NCBI RefSeq assembly: GCF_037975245.1
Contig: NC_092567.1
Location: forward strand, 25,643,376 to 25,707,375
DNA from: Apostichopus japonicus
Lineage: Eukaryota > Echinodermata > Holothuroidea > Aspidochirotida > Stichopodidae
Direction: 5' to 3'
DNA length: 64,000 nt
Shown here: piece by piece, positions 45,061-58,949 of the stretch
Layout: every line of letters begins with the position of its first letter
How positions within the stretch are numbered: position 1 is the first letter of the stretch
Made by a program: the position numbers and the translations under genes
The notes under the pieces: generated by a model
The model's database searches: none
Seen by the model: the letters and a program-made list of their open reading frames with translations, nothing else
Told to the model about the DNA's origin: nothing

Positions 45061-45065
<5 letters not shown>

Positions 45066-45114
<49 letters not shown>
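45066..45114. repeat. TA microsatellite
   Basis: Pure TA run of about 48 bp. Confidence 0.95.
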
Positions 45115-45588
45115 AATATATAGCCTACCAGGCCTATACTATATGAAATGTCTGCACTCAGCTTTGTAAACAAGAACGTCAACAACTTCATATAACTCAC
45201 CCGTGAGCATAAACCAGTTCAACAGTATTTCAGTGATGTTAACCAATACACGTAACTTAAAGCTTTTCCACACTGAGGAACATTCCATAGGTTTGTTTAT
45301 CCTATGTATCTACATGCGTTTTACAAATGTACATTCCTGCACAGTAAACATCTATGAGACCCCAAGATTTACATTATATCACAAACGAACCGTTCTTCAT
45401 TTCATAAATTGCTGTTGCCATGGCAAAGCGACGCGTTGGTGACCCTACTGGTTGTGGGTTACCCCCCTTGGTGGAGCCGACCTAGCTTATGACCTATACT
45501 GTGCTGTTTGGTTTACATATACATCATATGGGACAAACCCTAGCAGACGGCAGCAGGTTCACTGCCGTACGTATTATAGTTAACTTAC

Positions 45589-46150
45589 TGAATGCTACAG
45601 CAGGGACTGAAAAAATATACTATATATTGCATGCTACAGTAGGGACTGAATACTATACTATATACTGCATGCTATAGCAGGGACTTAATACTATACTACA
45701 TAATGCATGCTACAGCAGGGACTTAATATTATACTACATAATGCATGCTACAGCAGGGACTGAAAAAATATACTATATATTGCATGCTACAGCAGGGACT
45801 GAATACTATACTACATACTGAATGCTATAGCAGGGACTTAATATTATACTACATAATGCATGCCACAGCAGGGACTTAATACTATACTACATACTGCATG
45901 CCACAGCAGGGACTTAATACTATACTACATAATGCATGCCACAGTAGGGACTTAATATTATACTACATACTGCATGTTACAGCAGGGACTTAATACTATA
46001 CTACATTATGCATGCTACAGCGGTGACTTAATTCTATACTACATAATGCATGCCACAGCAGGGACTTAATACTATACTACATAATGCATGTTACAGCAGT
46101 GACTTAATACTATACTACATACTGCATGCCACAGCAGGGACTTAATACTA
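45589..46150. repeat. 38-bp tandem satellite, about 15 copies
   Basis: Unit GCTACAGCAGGGACTTAATA plus CTATACTACATAATGCAT. Copies differ by substitutions (GGGACTGAA, GCCACAG, ATACTGCAT). Every unit carries a palindromic GCATGC or close variant at the junction. Confidence 0.95.
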
Positions 46151-46159
46151 CTACTTTCT

Positions 46160-49100
46160 TTATCTTGCATATGCTGCGTTATTCTTCTTTTTTCAGTCAC
46201 TGTGCTCTGGTGGTAAACTGTACCCTTAGCCCTAGCAATTCCCTTCACGGTCCTCGTTTATATCGTCTATACTGTACGCTTCTAATAAAAAATTCCTATA
46301 CTTTTCCCGATAGAATAGAGTATAAATTAAGGCATGTAATTAGTTTATTTTGTCCTTAATTCTTATACATACTAATGTAAACGATTTCTTATGACTTCTA
46401 CTACCTTACTAGGATATACGTCAGTGGAGGCACAACATCTAATATATTAAATATATTTGCAATATCTTAATTATCTGTTACATTATAGTTCTAAAACGGT
46501 CCTTTATTACTTATAGCCTACTTATAGACAAAATGTCCCTTAAAATTTACCTACGACTGCAGTAAAACATACCTTATCGCGAAACTAGGAACCTCTGAGG
46601 TGCAATAAATATTAAAATATATACTAAATAATACTATCATAATGAAATCAAAATAGCAAAATTCTTTCATATAATACAATTAATTCACAAAGCTTTCTTT
46701 TAGCAAAAAGAGAAAAAAAAGACGAACGATTTTCATTAAAAAATATATATAAAAAAAAACCTTTCAACTAAGAGCACATCCAGACAGTTAATCATTATTT
46801 CCAATGTATCACATTTCGAGGATAACTTTTCTTACTTATGTCATGGTCACAGGCCTTCGTCACACCACCACCCGTACCACCCCCCCCCCCCAACCGACCC
46901 ATTCGTTATACCAAAGGTTGTTAAAATATTTACATTTGCAAACATGAGTCACATTCAATCAACCTCACCAAGGGTTTGGAAATAAAATCATTAAATTAAG
47001 TGGAATTTTCATATTTGTGATGTGCTATGTTTGCGTCATATCGATAATGTGCATTATAACTGTCACCGAAATATCCCTTTTAAATAAATTTGTACTTTTA
47101 ATGATGACGTCATAATTATTTGTTGTAGTACAAGTTGCTAGCAATGACCTTGTTTTTAAGTATGCTGGGGTACCTTTTGTTAGTTACAACAGTATTAGCA
47201 ATTTATCGATTCTAGACACGGTCGCCGACTAATGCACAATCGATGCTAAAACACAACTTAATGAGAGATAAGTAAACTTTCCTGATATCTCTCGGCAAAC
47301 AAACCCTCCGGTCGGAATAATCACATCGAATCAGTCACAGAGAGGAATTCAAACCAAACACTCGAGTGAACGCATCGAGTCTTTGTTTACTAAAGCTAGG
47401 ATTACTTGTTACAATGTTGTTATGTTATCCAGGGCGCAGTATGCTATTGTACTTTGTGAGGCATGGTGGGGGTGGGGGGGACGAAGATGTTACGTCGGGA
47501 GGGGTCCTAATGAAATCGACCCGTCATCGTCGAGAAATTTAGTTCAGATTAAAGAATGTTCAACTGTTTAGTTTGTTGTATACCGCACATATACGGTATA
47601 TGTTGTATATTTATGTATTGTACAATATGATTCGTTTTATTTTATTAATATTCGGTCTGTCTTTGGGGAGGGCGAGGGTCTGATTCCCCCTTTAACTTTA
47701 CTCGAGATCAAAATTGTCCAGAATGTGCGTGGTTAAGGTCTTACTGGTCTGATCTAAGAAGAGACTATTCTTAACGCCACCGGTTATCTTCCCCACCGCA
47801 GTATTACTTATCTGAGTCACTGCAGTATATAATTAATCCATGGTCATTCTGAGGGTGTGCCTGGGTGGACCTAGTTATCCAATTAGCCAGTGTTGAGTGT
47901 CAGGGAAAGTGAGGTAAAGAATATTGCATTTTCATTTTTGATAATACATATCCCGGTATTGAGGAAGTATTAGGTGAAGGAGGCCAGCTGATATAATCAA
48001 TAGACAAACTCTCCTATGTTACTTATTTTTTCGTTATGTTTTTATCATTTCCTGTTTTCTCAAAGTAGAATACTAATCTATAAGTTTTATCTTAATGTTC
48101 CTCATTTATCATTACATCATCGCTGGTTCCATTCTGATTATATGAGTTAATACTTATTTTGGTTATTTTTTTTCTCTCTTTCATGTTTCTCATGGTTATC
48201 TAGTTTCTTACCTTATTTTACTAAGCTAAAAATATATTCCACGTACTGCATATTAAGAGTGACATCCAAATCAAAGCGATATTATCTTTCTTTTGATTTC
48301 CTCTTATTTTTTTCAGCCACTCTTCGGTAGGGAGTGAAATGGTACTCCTCTTAAGGTTAAACATCCTTCTGGCAACTGGTGAAGGCCTTTTGATTTGAAG
48401 TGCATTAATAATAACAAACATAACAACACTTGTTTTTTATATATATATATTTATACATATTTTGTGTCCACGAAATACGTTCTACCTGTTCAGGTGCGGT
48501 TAATTGCGAGATAACTCAGAATACTCGCCGTCAATTTTAAACTGGTTTTAGTCAAATATATCACACTCTCGTTTGTTGTCAATTAAGCTCTTGACCTTGT
48601 GAATGGTTGCAATGTATTTAACTCGATGACATCTTTACGTATAAACAAAACACAATTAAAGGAATATTCCTGTGCATGGCTAAAGTCGATTCATTAACAA
48701 ACTTTTATCCTAATAGCTTTTGGTAATGGTTCCCCCTAAAATTTTGCTTTTGTGATTACATCTGGCAACAACATGAGTGGAAGACGTCATTGTGGTAATA
48801 AGGCTGAATTAGCTTTTTGCTTTTCTTTAAAATATTTCATACTATTAACCACAAATGAAAGTAAATACTTCTCATCCCCACCCACCCCCCCCCCCCCCAA
48901 AAATGTATTTTTCAATAGTACATGGAAACATTAGCCAAAAATATGATTATGTTTCACGAATGTGTAGATTGGCAACAAGACAAGAACCGAGCCCATTTGG
49001 TTGTCAAATATTCACCATTAATAAATAGTATCGAATCGTCAGCTGTGTCAACTACTTTACCGGAAAAGAAGAAAAAGCTTCTACATGGTTGCATGGCTAC

Positions 49101-52075
49101 AGTTTCTTTGCTTATCGGATTAACCCCAGCTGTGCTTAAATGGTCAGAGATTGATAATTCATATAATCCGCAGAAGACTTTTATTATTATGATGAAACGG
49201 TCATATTAGATAAACACGAGGAGATGGAAAAACTGCAGAGGGGTATAATAATGAGTGTTAATTAGTTAGTTAATTATTTAATAAATGAATAAAATATATT
49301 CCATCCAGTTTTAGGTTGTGATTTGTTATAGCGGTAATTACATAACAGGTCTATCAGTCAGATTGTTGGATATATGTTATAGTTATATGTTGTAGATAAG
49401 ATACGGTTTGATGAGAATGACGCGAACGTATAATCCACTTAAACTAAACGAAAAAAAAACAAACAATATATCTTTTGTGTGGTCATTCCTAACATACCAA
49501 TTGAACATCATAATGTGATTGAATTATCTCATGACTGAATTGTACCTGATTTGTGAAATATTTATGGAAATGACAGACAGTAAGCCTCTGCCAACAGGGG
49601 AATGAAATCAAATATACGGACACTTCCTGTAAGATTAGACACTGAAGCATGATGTCTTTATTGTCAATCTCTATAATGGCATTTCATAAAATTAACAGTT
49701 GACAATAAAATCGTGAAAGTGATTTATCATAGAATATATATTATAAAACATCTATATTACTTTTGACTTTTCAGTTATACCCTGTGCTTAACACTTTTTA
49801 ACATTCATATGTATATACAGAACTTAATAAATACATATAATGTAAGTAAATGACGTTGAATACGCATAAAGCAAGCCTTAATTATAATTCGACGATAGGT
49901 TGTTAATAGGATAACATCAAAAGCGGCTTTAACGTGTGGTAAAAAATTCTAGAGCACAAATTTTAGTTGCATAAATTTACATTAAATGTAAGCATATAAA
50001 AATTAGACAAAGGGTAAGACTATAACATAATAAATCAGTTTTTCTTTGTAACCACTCTCAAGTAGATATTTCAGTATTAAATTATTATTATACTCTCTGT
50101 CCATTAAGCTATCGGATAAAATAAAAAAGAAAGGCAACCATTAATATATTAATAAATAAATTAAAAAGTCGGAAAGATGCCGAGACTGGTAAAGAAGCAA
50201 AGACCAACTTTACACGCATTGGTATAACCACTGCGGAATGAGCCTGAGCAGGTGACATGACCCCCACCCCCACCTCTCCCCATTAGGAAGAAATCTTTTC
50301 CGTAAAACCCACAAATCAGATGAGGAAATACCATATAGGCGTATAGTAACAATTACAGAGAGGGGGAGCTTTCCCTAATTTCGAAAAGTATCTTTCCCTC
50401 CAACAATTTTTGAATTATGGGTGAACTTCCAATCGGTCTCTGGATCATTCAGTTGTAATATTTGAATTAAGAAACAGGGATCAAGGAATCAAATGATCAA
50501 GGTTTATATACCACATAAGTCTGGGAGTATTCTTTGAGTATATACATTAATAATTGGACAACGCACTATAGTTGAAACAGACTAGCAAAACACCGTGTTA
50601 CGAGACTGTAGCTGAAATTGCCTGTTGGGCACTTACAAACCTAAAAACTCTTGTGGAAATGCGCAGCACACTCCAATGTTTTGCTTTGTTTTAAAGGGAG
50701 CAGGAAGAACGTATATTCTATAAACAAAAACACATTTTTCTGACACTTGCTTCTTTTTTGGGGGGTGGGGGGGGGGCTAGACAACTATTTGTGCACCCCT
50801 TCATTACGCCACAGCCCGTTTCCATTGTTTTAATTTAAGCTTCCTACCAAAAACATACTATGAAACATGTTACATTGTAAAGTCAAAAATTCATGTTTTT
50901 TGATGAATAATTCAGATTTTCGACCACGTTCAGGATTAGATGGGTCTTTATCTGAAATCTTTCTGAAAATTCTTCGGTGAACTATAACAACAATATAATT
51001 TACAATATTGAATTTAATAAAATCATATATATTCCATAATTACATATTTTAAATAATTTACCCTGATTGATTATTTCGCACAATTAATTTGAGCAACTAT
51101 TTTCCGTGTTGATAAAAAATATATATAAAAGTTAGTTTACCCTGATCAGCTTATTGTCTGGTCCGGCGAAAAAAAAGTGACAATTTTAATGGAAAACAAA
51201 GCAATTTAATGAAATAAAATGAATATTAACATGATAGATAATTATGCATGTAAAAACAAACAGCTATTTCAATTTAGATTGACATCCAAATAACGGTGTG
51301 ATGTGCCGAGGACGACGCCGTATTGATATTAATCACATACATATATTACAGCTGTATTTCTCCTACTACGCCTTTTTCTACTTCGACTACTACGCGAAGA
51401 GTACCACATCCTTCCCGTCCCACACCCCCCCCCCCCCACACACACACACTTTAGTAAATCTTCATCAATTCTGGGCACATTTATATGTAAATATAAAAAA
51501 AATCTGATGAATAGAAGCCGTGACTATTTCATGTCACGGTCACCCAAATAGGTAGTCCTGACGCCTCCTTCTTCTCCAGGGCTTGATGTTATCAGTTTCC
51601 CCGAAACGATTGCGGGGGTTTGAGTGAGGGTCATGGGGGGGGGGGGTTAGTCGGAGCAGTTGCGCTGCATCTGCAGTACGCTGGTAGTCATCTCAAGCAC
51701 TCAAATTCATATCAGAGAGAGATGTTACCGTTACGTCCTTCTATGGAATAAATTAGTTATCCTTTTTTACTTATTTAGCAAATTGTAGGAGGGTTAAATG
51801 CACTGCTCCAATTCTTACCCAAAGCATATTCGTTGCTGCTTTAGTCATTTCGAAAATTAAAGAGATATTAAATTATATTAAAATATTATTAAGTTTTTTT
51901 CCCCTCATAGGAAAAATCTCTGCAGTTGAAATGTAGACACAAATGCTAATTATTAAAGTAGATCCTACCAAAAAAAAAACATAATAATATTGACGAGACA
52001 ACCGTCGCGTGATTGGAAATTGGGACACAAATCCTGAATCCAGCCTTAAAATTACCAATGTATTGTTAAATTACT
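46160..52075. other. No recognisable gene
   Basis: AT-rich with several poly-C or poly-G runs (46879, 48889, 50760, 51427, 51638). Short frames at 47383, 48752 and 48922 (+) run across or beside C/G runs and have no splice or family support. Confidence 0.45.
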
Positions 52076-52083
52076 CTTTTTTT

Positions 52084-53265
52084 TTACCCTGGAATCATTA
52101 AGGTTTGTGAATTACTTGCCACGGTCTGTGAATCAACATCGACCCGGTTCTTTTTACATTTTGACAAGACACGTGAGAACGAATGCTGGAAATCTTTATA
52201 AAATCCGGCATAAATGAGGGGATTAGCAATCATATTGGCTAAGACTACTAGCGACAAGATTCGGTATACTGCTCCAGAAAAGTCAATGTCGATTACCCCC
52301 AAATTATAGAGAAGAAATTCAACTTCCGTCGGTGTCCATGACAACACATAAACGATGAAAACAGTCATAAGAGTCTTAACGACGTTTTGCTTGGCTTTAG
52401 AATAAATATTGGCTTCTTTTTTGGCTGGTTTCAGAGTACCATTTGTCCTTGGATTTTCTTGAGTTGGCATGTTTGATATCGTTGAGATCGCCGGATATGA
52501 CGTAGGATCGGCAGTTAAGTTACTGTTCCGTGTATCAGCCTGCATTCGGCTAGCTTGGTTCTCCCTCTTATCACTCATTCCCTTTAATTTATAAATAATA
52601 GTTCCATAAGATATCAACATCACCATCAGAGGCAAGAAATATTCAAACAAGAAAGTTAATACTCCAAAAAATGGTTGGAGCCATCTTTGCGGCCAGACAG
52701 GGAAACAATCCGTTCCAAAGAGTTCATACACGGGTGGCCAGTAGCTCTGAAATGTAAAAGCCCATAGCCAAGGAACGACCATGGTCGCCAAGACCTTTCT
52801 GCGCGACATATGATTCCGATGCAAGACGGGAAATACAATCGCGAGAAATCTTTCCAACGAAACGAGAACTAGGTTATATGTTGAGACCATAAACAGGCTC
52901 CATAAGAAATACTCGGAGAACCAGATTTTACATATGAGAATTTGACGTCTTCCTCCAGCTGCTAAAGTCGCGCTGTCATTGAAGTACCGTAGTAATAAAA
53001 ATACCATCGACGCGAGGCAGTCGATACTCGATTGATGAAGAATATACATTTGAGTCCAATTTTTAAAGGTTTTCTTGCCTCTCGCAAGGAAAACGATGAC
53101 AACAACAGAGTTACCGAGGAAACCACACGTTCCTATAACAATGTTGATTGTGATCAACCATGCAGGGTCCTCAAATGAGTGGTCATCGGTCACGTGCGTT
53201 TCCGTCTGCGCTTCCGTCTGCGCTTGAACAGTACTGTTTACCGTGGTAATAATATCTGTTGCCAT
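52084..53265 (-). CDS. Class A (rhodopsin-like) G-protein-coupled receptor, single exon
   Basis: 393 residues from ATG at 53265 to TAA. An extracellular N-terminus with an NST glycosylation site and a QTEAQTE repeat is followed by seven helices at about 36-60 (GN 51-52), 73-96 (D82), 114-137, 157-178, 197-225 (P212), 294-318 and 330-353. Cys112 and Cys187 can form the loop disulfide. The DRY site reads ERF (138-140), helix 6 has SWTP (309-312) rather than CWxP, and helix 7 ends NPLIY (348-352). Loop 3 is long (about 68 residues), polar and Ser/Thr-rich. Overall most like peptide-type receptors, but the ligand cannot be named. No intron, as is frequent in expanded invertebrate GPCR families. 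Confidence 0.93.
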   Translation of the reverse strand: MATDIITTVNSTVQAQTEAQTETHVTDDHSFEDPAWLITINIVIGTCGFLGNSVVVIVFLARGKKTFKNWTQMYILHQSSIDCLASMVFLLLRYFNDSATLAAGGRRQILICKIWFSEYFLWSLFMVSTYNLVLVSLERFLAIVFPVLHRNHMSRRKVLATMVVPWLWAFTFQSYWPPVYELFGTDCFPVWPQRWLQPFFGVLTFLFEYFLPLMVMLISYGTIIYKLKGMSDKRENQASRMQADTRNSNLTADPTSYPAISTISNMPTQENPRTNGTLKPAKKEANIYSKAKQNVVKTLMTVFIVYVLSWTPTEVEFLLYNLGVIDIDFSGAVYRILSLVVLANMIANPLIYAGFYKDFQHSFSRVLSKCKKNRVDVDSQTVASNSQTLMIPG

Positions 53266-53438
53266 TTTGGTGGACTTTTATTCAGCTCAATGGTTTGTTA
53301 AATGCAGGACTGAAACAAGACAAAAAATTAAGAATAATTAACAAATGATATCTCTACAAAGGATCATGCTAAGTTAATAGTTAATATAGGTCTATCTAGA
53401 TCAAATTTATTCGACATGCTCACAATGGATGCGGTCTA

Positions 53439-53440
<2 letters not shown>

Positions 53441-53511
<71 letters not shown>
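53441..53511. repeat. TA microsatellite upstream of the GPCR
   Basis: Pure TA run about 175 bp 5' of the receptor start codon. Confidence 0.97.
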
Positions 53512-53519
53512 CCTAGCAC

Positions 53520-55490
53520 AATCAAATATAAATCCAACACTTGAGTCCAATTCAGTGTAAGCTTCTCATCGGAATAAATCATGATTAATCGTCTTTTCGG
53601 TATAACTGATTTGTAAAATTGCTATTTGTTGTTTCCTGTTATCTGCAAAAGCTTCTTTTTCTTTAAACGTAAGCTACCGAATATGTATATTTTTTTCTCT
53701 TTGAAATTTCTGATTAAACCCGTCCTTTGAAATTTAAATATGTTTATCTTTCTTTCATAATATGAAATAATCTTCATGTATGTGGAAATACATCTTAACT
53801 AACATATTAAACCAAAATACAAAAAATTGATCAAATTCTCTCGTTACCTTGTCTATGTGTCCAGACGATAAGGTTTCCTCTTCCTTTGTATTAAACTTTA
53901 CAAACAAGTGGTAAAAAATAAAACACACGATCACCAGGTATCGATATATCCAAAACAAATTTATATGTTTATATAAGTCGCTTCATCCGTGAGTAACTAT
54001 AAACACGTTTCAATATCGTGTATTGTCTAATTGCATCTGCTGCAGAACGATATAGTAAGAAGTGAATGCGTCAATTGTAGATTCAGCTGTTAGGGAACCT
54101 CTTTAGTTTTGTTTTAAGCAAATCATTAGAAAGATACAGATACATCATCCTCTCCAGTGCATTGTTCTCTTCAATAATCAAATCAATTTTATTTGAGCGA
54201 TCACTGATGATGCATGAGAGAAAACAACTTCTTCACATTATATGCGTTGCTAGAAAGAGGCATTAATGATAGATTTTTGACATATATTCGAAGTGTTCTT
54301 AAAAACATTTGCAAAGTTGTGTAAAATGCATTGACGAAGCGATTTTCAATGAAAAGCGTGAAGCGACGTTGGAAAGAAATGTTTAATCTTTCAATTAATT
54401 TGAGAGTTATTGTGGGCGAATATTTGTTGGTTCCATACTAATAAAATAAGTATATTCCATTTTTGAACTCCACGAATATCTCCCTATAACCCAGATCTCT
54501 CTCTCTCTCTCTCTATTTATCTTTCTGTTATTTCATAGATCTACTATCGATCTACGGAAGTTAAAATAAATATTGACCTCGTTCTTATTAGTTTCACATA
54601 AACGAAAAATGAAAAGCAACAGAGACGTCAGTTCAAAATTACACATCCAAAAATGAAGTATTCATCCAATGTAAGAAACACTCTTGATCGTATGAAACAT
54701 TGACACCTTAAAAAGAATGGAAACTTCTTCTTCTCATGACCAAAACTAAGAGAGAAAATGGTCATGATGTTTTTCTCAATGTAGAAAATGCTCCGCAGAA
54801 ACTTAGCACCTCCAAGTAAAGATTGAGAAGGTGAATGAATACCGTTGTGCGATGACAGGTGCGATGCGACGCCAACTGAAGGATGTGATTCATATTTAGC
54901 AATGATTGAATGAACTGCGCAGAATCGAACTTTACGACATAGTTTAGAATTAAGGTTTCTAGAACCATAACAATCGATCGCGATAGAACAAACAGGTAAA
55001 TCGTGTTGATTTCAGTAATTATCATCAATTTAATTTCAGGATTCATATCAGAGAAAGAAATCACGATGCAATCTATCAAAGTATTATTAGATTGGTTATC
55101 GATGGAAACTCAAGATGGTAGATGCGAAGGGTTATTACAACTTTAAGTGGTTTAAAACATCTTAACGTAACCGCATTTTTAGAAAGAGCGAGGGAGGGAG
55201 ATAGATTATTTCAAAACAAAAGGAAAGATTATTCAAAATAAAAAAAATGGGAGAGGATTGACAAGTAGTATATGTTAAGGAATAGATTGACACAAGTTAT
55301 TATTGGTGGAGCAAGTTAGAGGGGTCAAGTTCAGTGAAAGAAGATAATTTATGTGAAGATTAGAGTATTGCAGTAGGGAATCAGGTATATAAAGTGAAAA
55401 TCTACCGCAGTTTTGTTTAATTTGGGAGAATCGTTTATCTTTTCGGTTGTTGTTTAATTGAAGATTTTTTTTTCGTTTCGTCAATTGCTA
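53520..55490. other. No recognisable gene
   Basis: Upstream flank of the receptor. Includes a TC run at 54497-54514. Frames lack support. Confidence 0.45.
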
Positions 55491-55499
55491 CTATGGAAG

Positions 55500-56330
55500 T
55501 CAATATTATTACTGCTGATGTCAGTGTTGTGTCGTTCTTTATTATTGTTGCTGTTGATGGGATTATTGTTGTTATTGTTTATGGCTGATGTTATAGCTGT
55601 TGATACTGTTATTGTTGTTTATTGTTGCTAATGTCACTGTTGTGGGGTGCTATTCATTGGTGTTGTTGTTGTTGCAGTTATCCTGTTTCTGTTGTTAAAC
55701 TCTTGTTTTCTGCTGATACTGTTGCTGTTGATGTTGTTGCTGATGTCACTACTGGAATTGATATTGCTCTTACGTTTTAGTTTGTTGCTACTGTACCGTT
55801 ATTTCTGTTCCTGTTTTGCTGTTGATGCTGTTGTTGCTGTTGCTGTTGTTGTTGCTATTGCTGTTGTTGCTGGTGTCACTACTGGTATTATTAATGTTAC
55901 TCTTACGTTCTACTTTGTTGCTACTGTACCGTTATTTCTGTTCCTGCTTACTGTTGCTGCTGTTGTTGCTGCTGTTGCTGTTGCTGCTGTTGCTGATGTA
56001 ACTGTTGTGGTGTCTTCTTTATGGGTGGTGGTGTTGCAATTACCCTGTTTCTATTGTTTAATCCTTGTTTGCTGTTGATACTGTTGCTGTTGTTATTGTT
56101 GTTATTACTGCTGATGTTACTGTTGTAGCATTCTACTTGTTGTTACTATACCGTTATTTCAGTTCGTGTTTGCTGTTGATACTGTTGCTGTACCGTTATT
56201 TTATTTCTTGTTTGCTGTTGATACTGTTGCTGTTGTTATTGTTGCTGATGTTACTGTTGTAGCATTCTACTTGTTGTTACTATACCGTTATTTCAGTTCT
56301 TGTTTGCTGTTGATACTTGTATTGTTATTA
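55500..56330. repeat. GTT/GCT-rich region with loose longer periodicity
   Basis: Imperfect GTT-GCT triplets with a longer word (TTGCTACTGTACCGTTATTT) returning near 55784, 55917, 56140 and 56276. The Leu/Val-rich open frames are by-products of the triplet bias. Confidence 0.85.
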
Positions 56331-56865
56331 CGCTGATGTGTTTTAAATAAAAACACTCACATTCCATTATCAATGCCGCGTCTTACTCAAATCTGCAACA
56401 TATTGTTCTTCGTTATACACGTCAGGCTGAGTTTGAGATACAGTTATCCATATTGAAAGCAATTCGTATACCGTAATTTCAGTTCATCACATGATGCATG
56501 TTTACCTTAAACTATATCTCAATTAATACACAGCGGCATCTTGTCTTGTTGTGAACCAACAATTTTTTTCCGTTTTTTTTTATAGATAATTTCCAACTAA
56601 ACGTGATATAATCTATGATAATTAATTTTATGTAAATAAGTTCCTGCTCAGATGGCTCGTTACAAGTAGTAAATTTTCTAAGAAATCTCATTCAAATGCA
56701 AATTAGTTTGTTTCCTTGCGAAACAAATTATCAGTTGGAAGATGCATAAGAAAGTTCATAAACGTGAAACGAAATGGATGCAAGCACAAAGAGGGAACGT
56801 TGTTTCGTACCCATGTAAATAGATTAGAGGTACACGAACCCAACCAACATCTCATAAACAGTTTA

Positions 56866-57505
56866 GATGAAAATACGGACTGGAATTAAAATTATTAGCA
56901 AATATGGATATTTGATACGCTAGAGAACGATACTTCCATGTTGATATTTTTTAATTCATGAATTTATTGTTTTTGTTATAAACTCAAATAAACATGTGGA
57001 CTGGAATTTATTAGCAGGATATATAAAAATTATTTGATATTTGATATTTTTTCTTAATGGATTTATTGTTTTTGTTATAAACTCAAATACACATGTGGAC
57101 TAGGATTTACTAGCAGGATATATGAAAATTATTAGATATGGTTGGAAACGTGTTTCTAATATACACTGCAACACATTAAATTTAAATCGGCAGTTTTATA
57201 TTGCTGAATCGACAGTTTATATTACTAAAAACGATAATGCCAGACAACATATTTTCCACGTAGAGAACAATATTTCCATGTTGATATTGTTCACCTCATG
57301 GATTTATTGTTTTTGTTATAAACTCAAATAAACATATGGACTTGGATATATTAGCAGGATATATGAAATTATTGATATGGTTGGAAACGTGTATCTATAG
57401 CCTAACACACTGCAACATTTATTTAAATCGGCAGTTTTATATTGCTGAATCGACAGTTTATATTACTAAAAACGATAATGCCAGACAACATATTTTCCAC
57501 GTACG
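56866..57505. repeat. Tandem segment array, about three copies
   Basis: The block TTTATTGTTTTTGTTATAAA followed by a GGACT...TTAGCAGGATATAT word recurs at 56965, 57060 and 57301. The adjoining part (57125-57260) is repeated almost exactly at 57365-57502, a unit of about 240 bp. Confidence 0.85.
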
Positions 57506-57509
57506 TTGT

Positions 57510-58580
57510 TTCCGTAACTAGTTCTCATCATTACTGTGCTGTTTTTGTTGTTTGTTTGTTTGTTGTTTGTTTGTTGTTGTTTTTTGTTGGGGGGAGGGGG
57601 GAGGGGGGGGGCTTTTCCTATCCATATATTAACTACTATCCCTAGCTCTCAATCGAACTTCAGACAAGATGTAGCTGTAGCGTCACGCAAAGTCCGGCAT
57701 ACAATATTATCAGATTCCGCTGAGACGACATAACATCTTTATTTGAAGAGGACTCGTACGTTAGCTTATTGATTGGCCAATTAATTAGAAGCAATCAAGA
57801 TATTGCAAGAACAATACAATACATTAGAAACAACGGAAGAGTATTGGTAACACGAAACCTACTACGATTCAGTCTGGTTATGTCATTTAATATTCTGTAA
57901 ACAAAGGCCGAAGTAATTACTTGATTGATCTAACAATTACTTGCATTGTAATTTGTTTGCTTTTCGTTATCATTTTCATTAGTAAATTTGAATTTCAAGT
58001 ACGCGTGGTATTTAAATGATGACGTTGGACACTAAATTAATTTTATTTTCTTGTAAACAGTTAAGAATCAATGCTGTATATACGTAAAGGTTAATATCCG
58101 TCCGTGAAAATGTCTGACGAAAATATTCAGGACTGCCAAGGAAGAACTTAATAGATGTATAATTTGAAAAAAAAGCCAATTCCTCAATTCAAAGCCTCTC
58201 TATGGGGTCAGATACTGTTCATGCAAGCAATGTTACCCTTTGTACATTACATATTAATCAATCTGACATTTCATGTTCGGGCGTTGTTGTCTCTAAGTCG
58301 ACTTATTCGGAGAATACCAATTAAAAGGAACACTCTATATCAAGAAGAACATGTTTGGAGATCTTATTTCGAATAAACCAGAAAACCATGGACTTTATCA
58401 CTCCCATATTCATCTCCTTCATGTTGAAGCTCATGTGTAAGTACATGGTATCTCAGACTTGTGTTGAGTCCTAACATGTACTCATATTTGAGCATAATTA
58501 TCTGTCCTCTTGTACTCACCCTTGTGTAGCTGTACTCTTACTCATAGCATGTTGGAAATATAGTTTAGATTCAATTGAAA
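57510..58580. other. No recognisable gene
   Basis: G-run at 57589-57612. A 73-codon ATG frame at 58155 (+) has a hydrophobic middle but no upstream or downstream support. Confidence 0.4.
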
Positions 58581-58586
58581 GATTAA

Positions 58587-58943
58587 AGGCATTGAAGACT
58601 CGCCCCAAACCGCGTGCGGCCATCTGAAAAAGTTAACTTCCGTTGCTTGCAGGTGACTTTTTGTTCGTGTCGCTACAAAATGCAGACAGTAATGAAACGT
58701 GATACTTTGTTATCTTTAGCTGGACCTGGGATGTCCATCGCTGTATTGTGCATACACTGTGCTGTGGGTATTGACCGCAGCTGTATGTACTGACTGTACA
58801 CTAGTGTCTAATTACCGACGGTAGCAAGCTGTGTGTATTTTCTGGGATCGGTGGTGGTGTCTAACACTTCTGTTACACCTCATTCGAAATAAGGGCAGAT
58901 TACCGGCATTAGACGTTTCTTTTTGCGCGAGTCTTTACACCCT
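58587..58943. mobile_element. TTAA-flanked MITE, family B, copy 2
   Basis: 357 bp, same orientation as 12633-12997, with TTAA at 58583 and 58944. Inverted-repeat ends AGGCATTGAAGACTCGCC at the left and (complement of the right) AGGGTGTAAAGACTCGCGC. Confidence 0.87.
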
Positions 58944-58949
58944 TTAAGC

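Noticed and set aside
45589-46150. CRISPR-like array
   Set aside because: Units are contiguous with no spacers and the genome is animal.
48922-49209. 95-residue plus-strand protein
   Set aside because: Has an ATG and a hydrophobic patch but no acceptor, donor or recognisable motif. Kept out for lack of support.
55647-56262. Leucine- and valine-rich plus-strand frames resembling membrane proteins
   Set aside because: They follow from GTT/GCT triplet bias, are open in several frames and lack splice or start context.
58155-58376. 73-residue plus-strand protein with a hydrophobic core
   Set aside because: Isolated frame in AT-rich DNA without splice context or homology that I can see.
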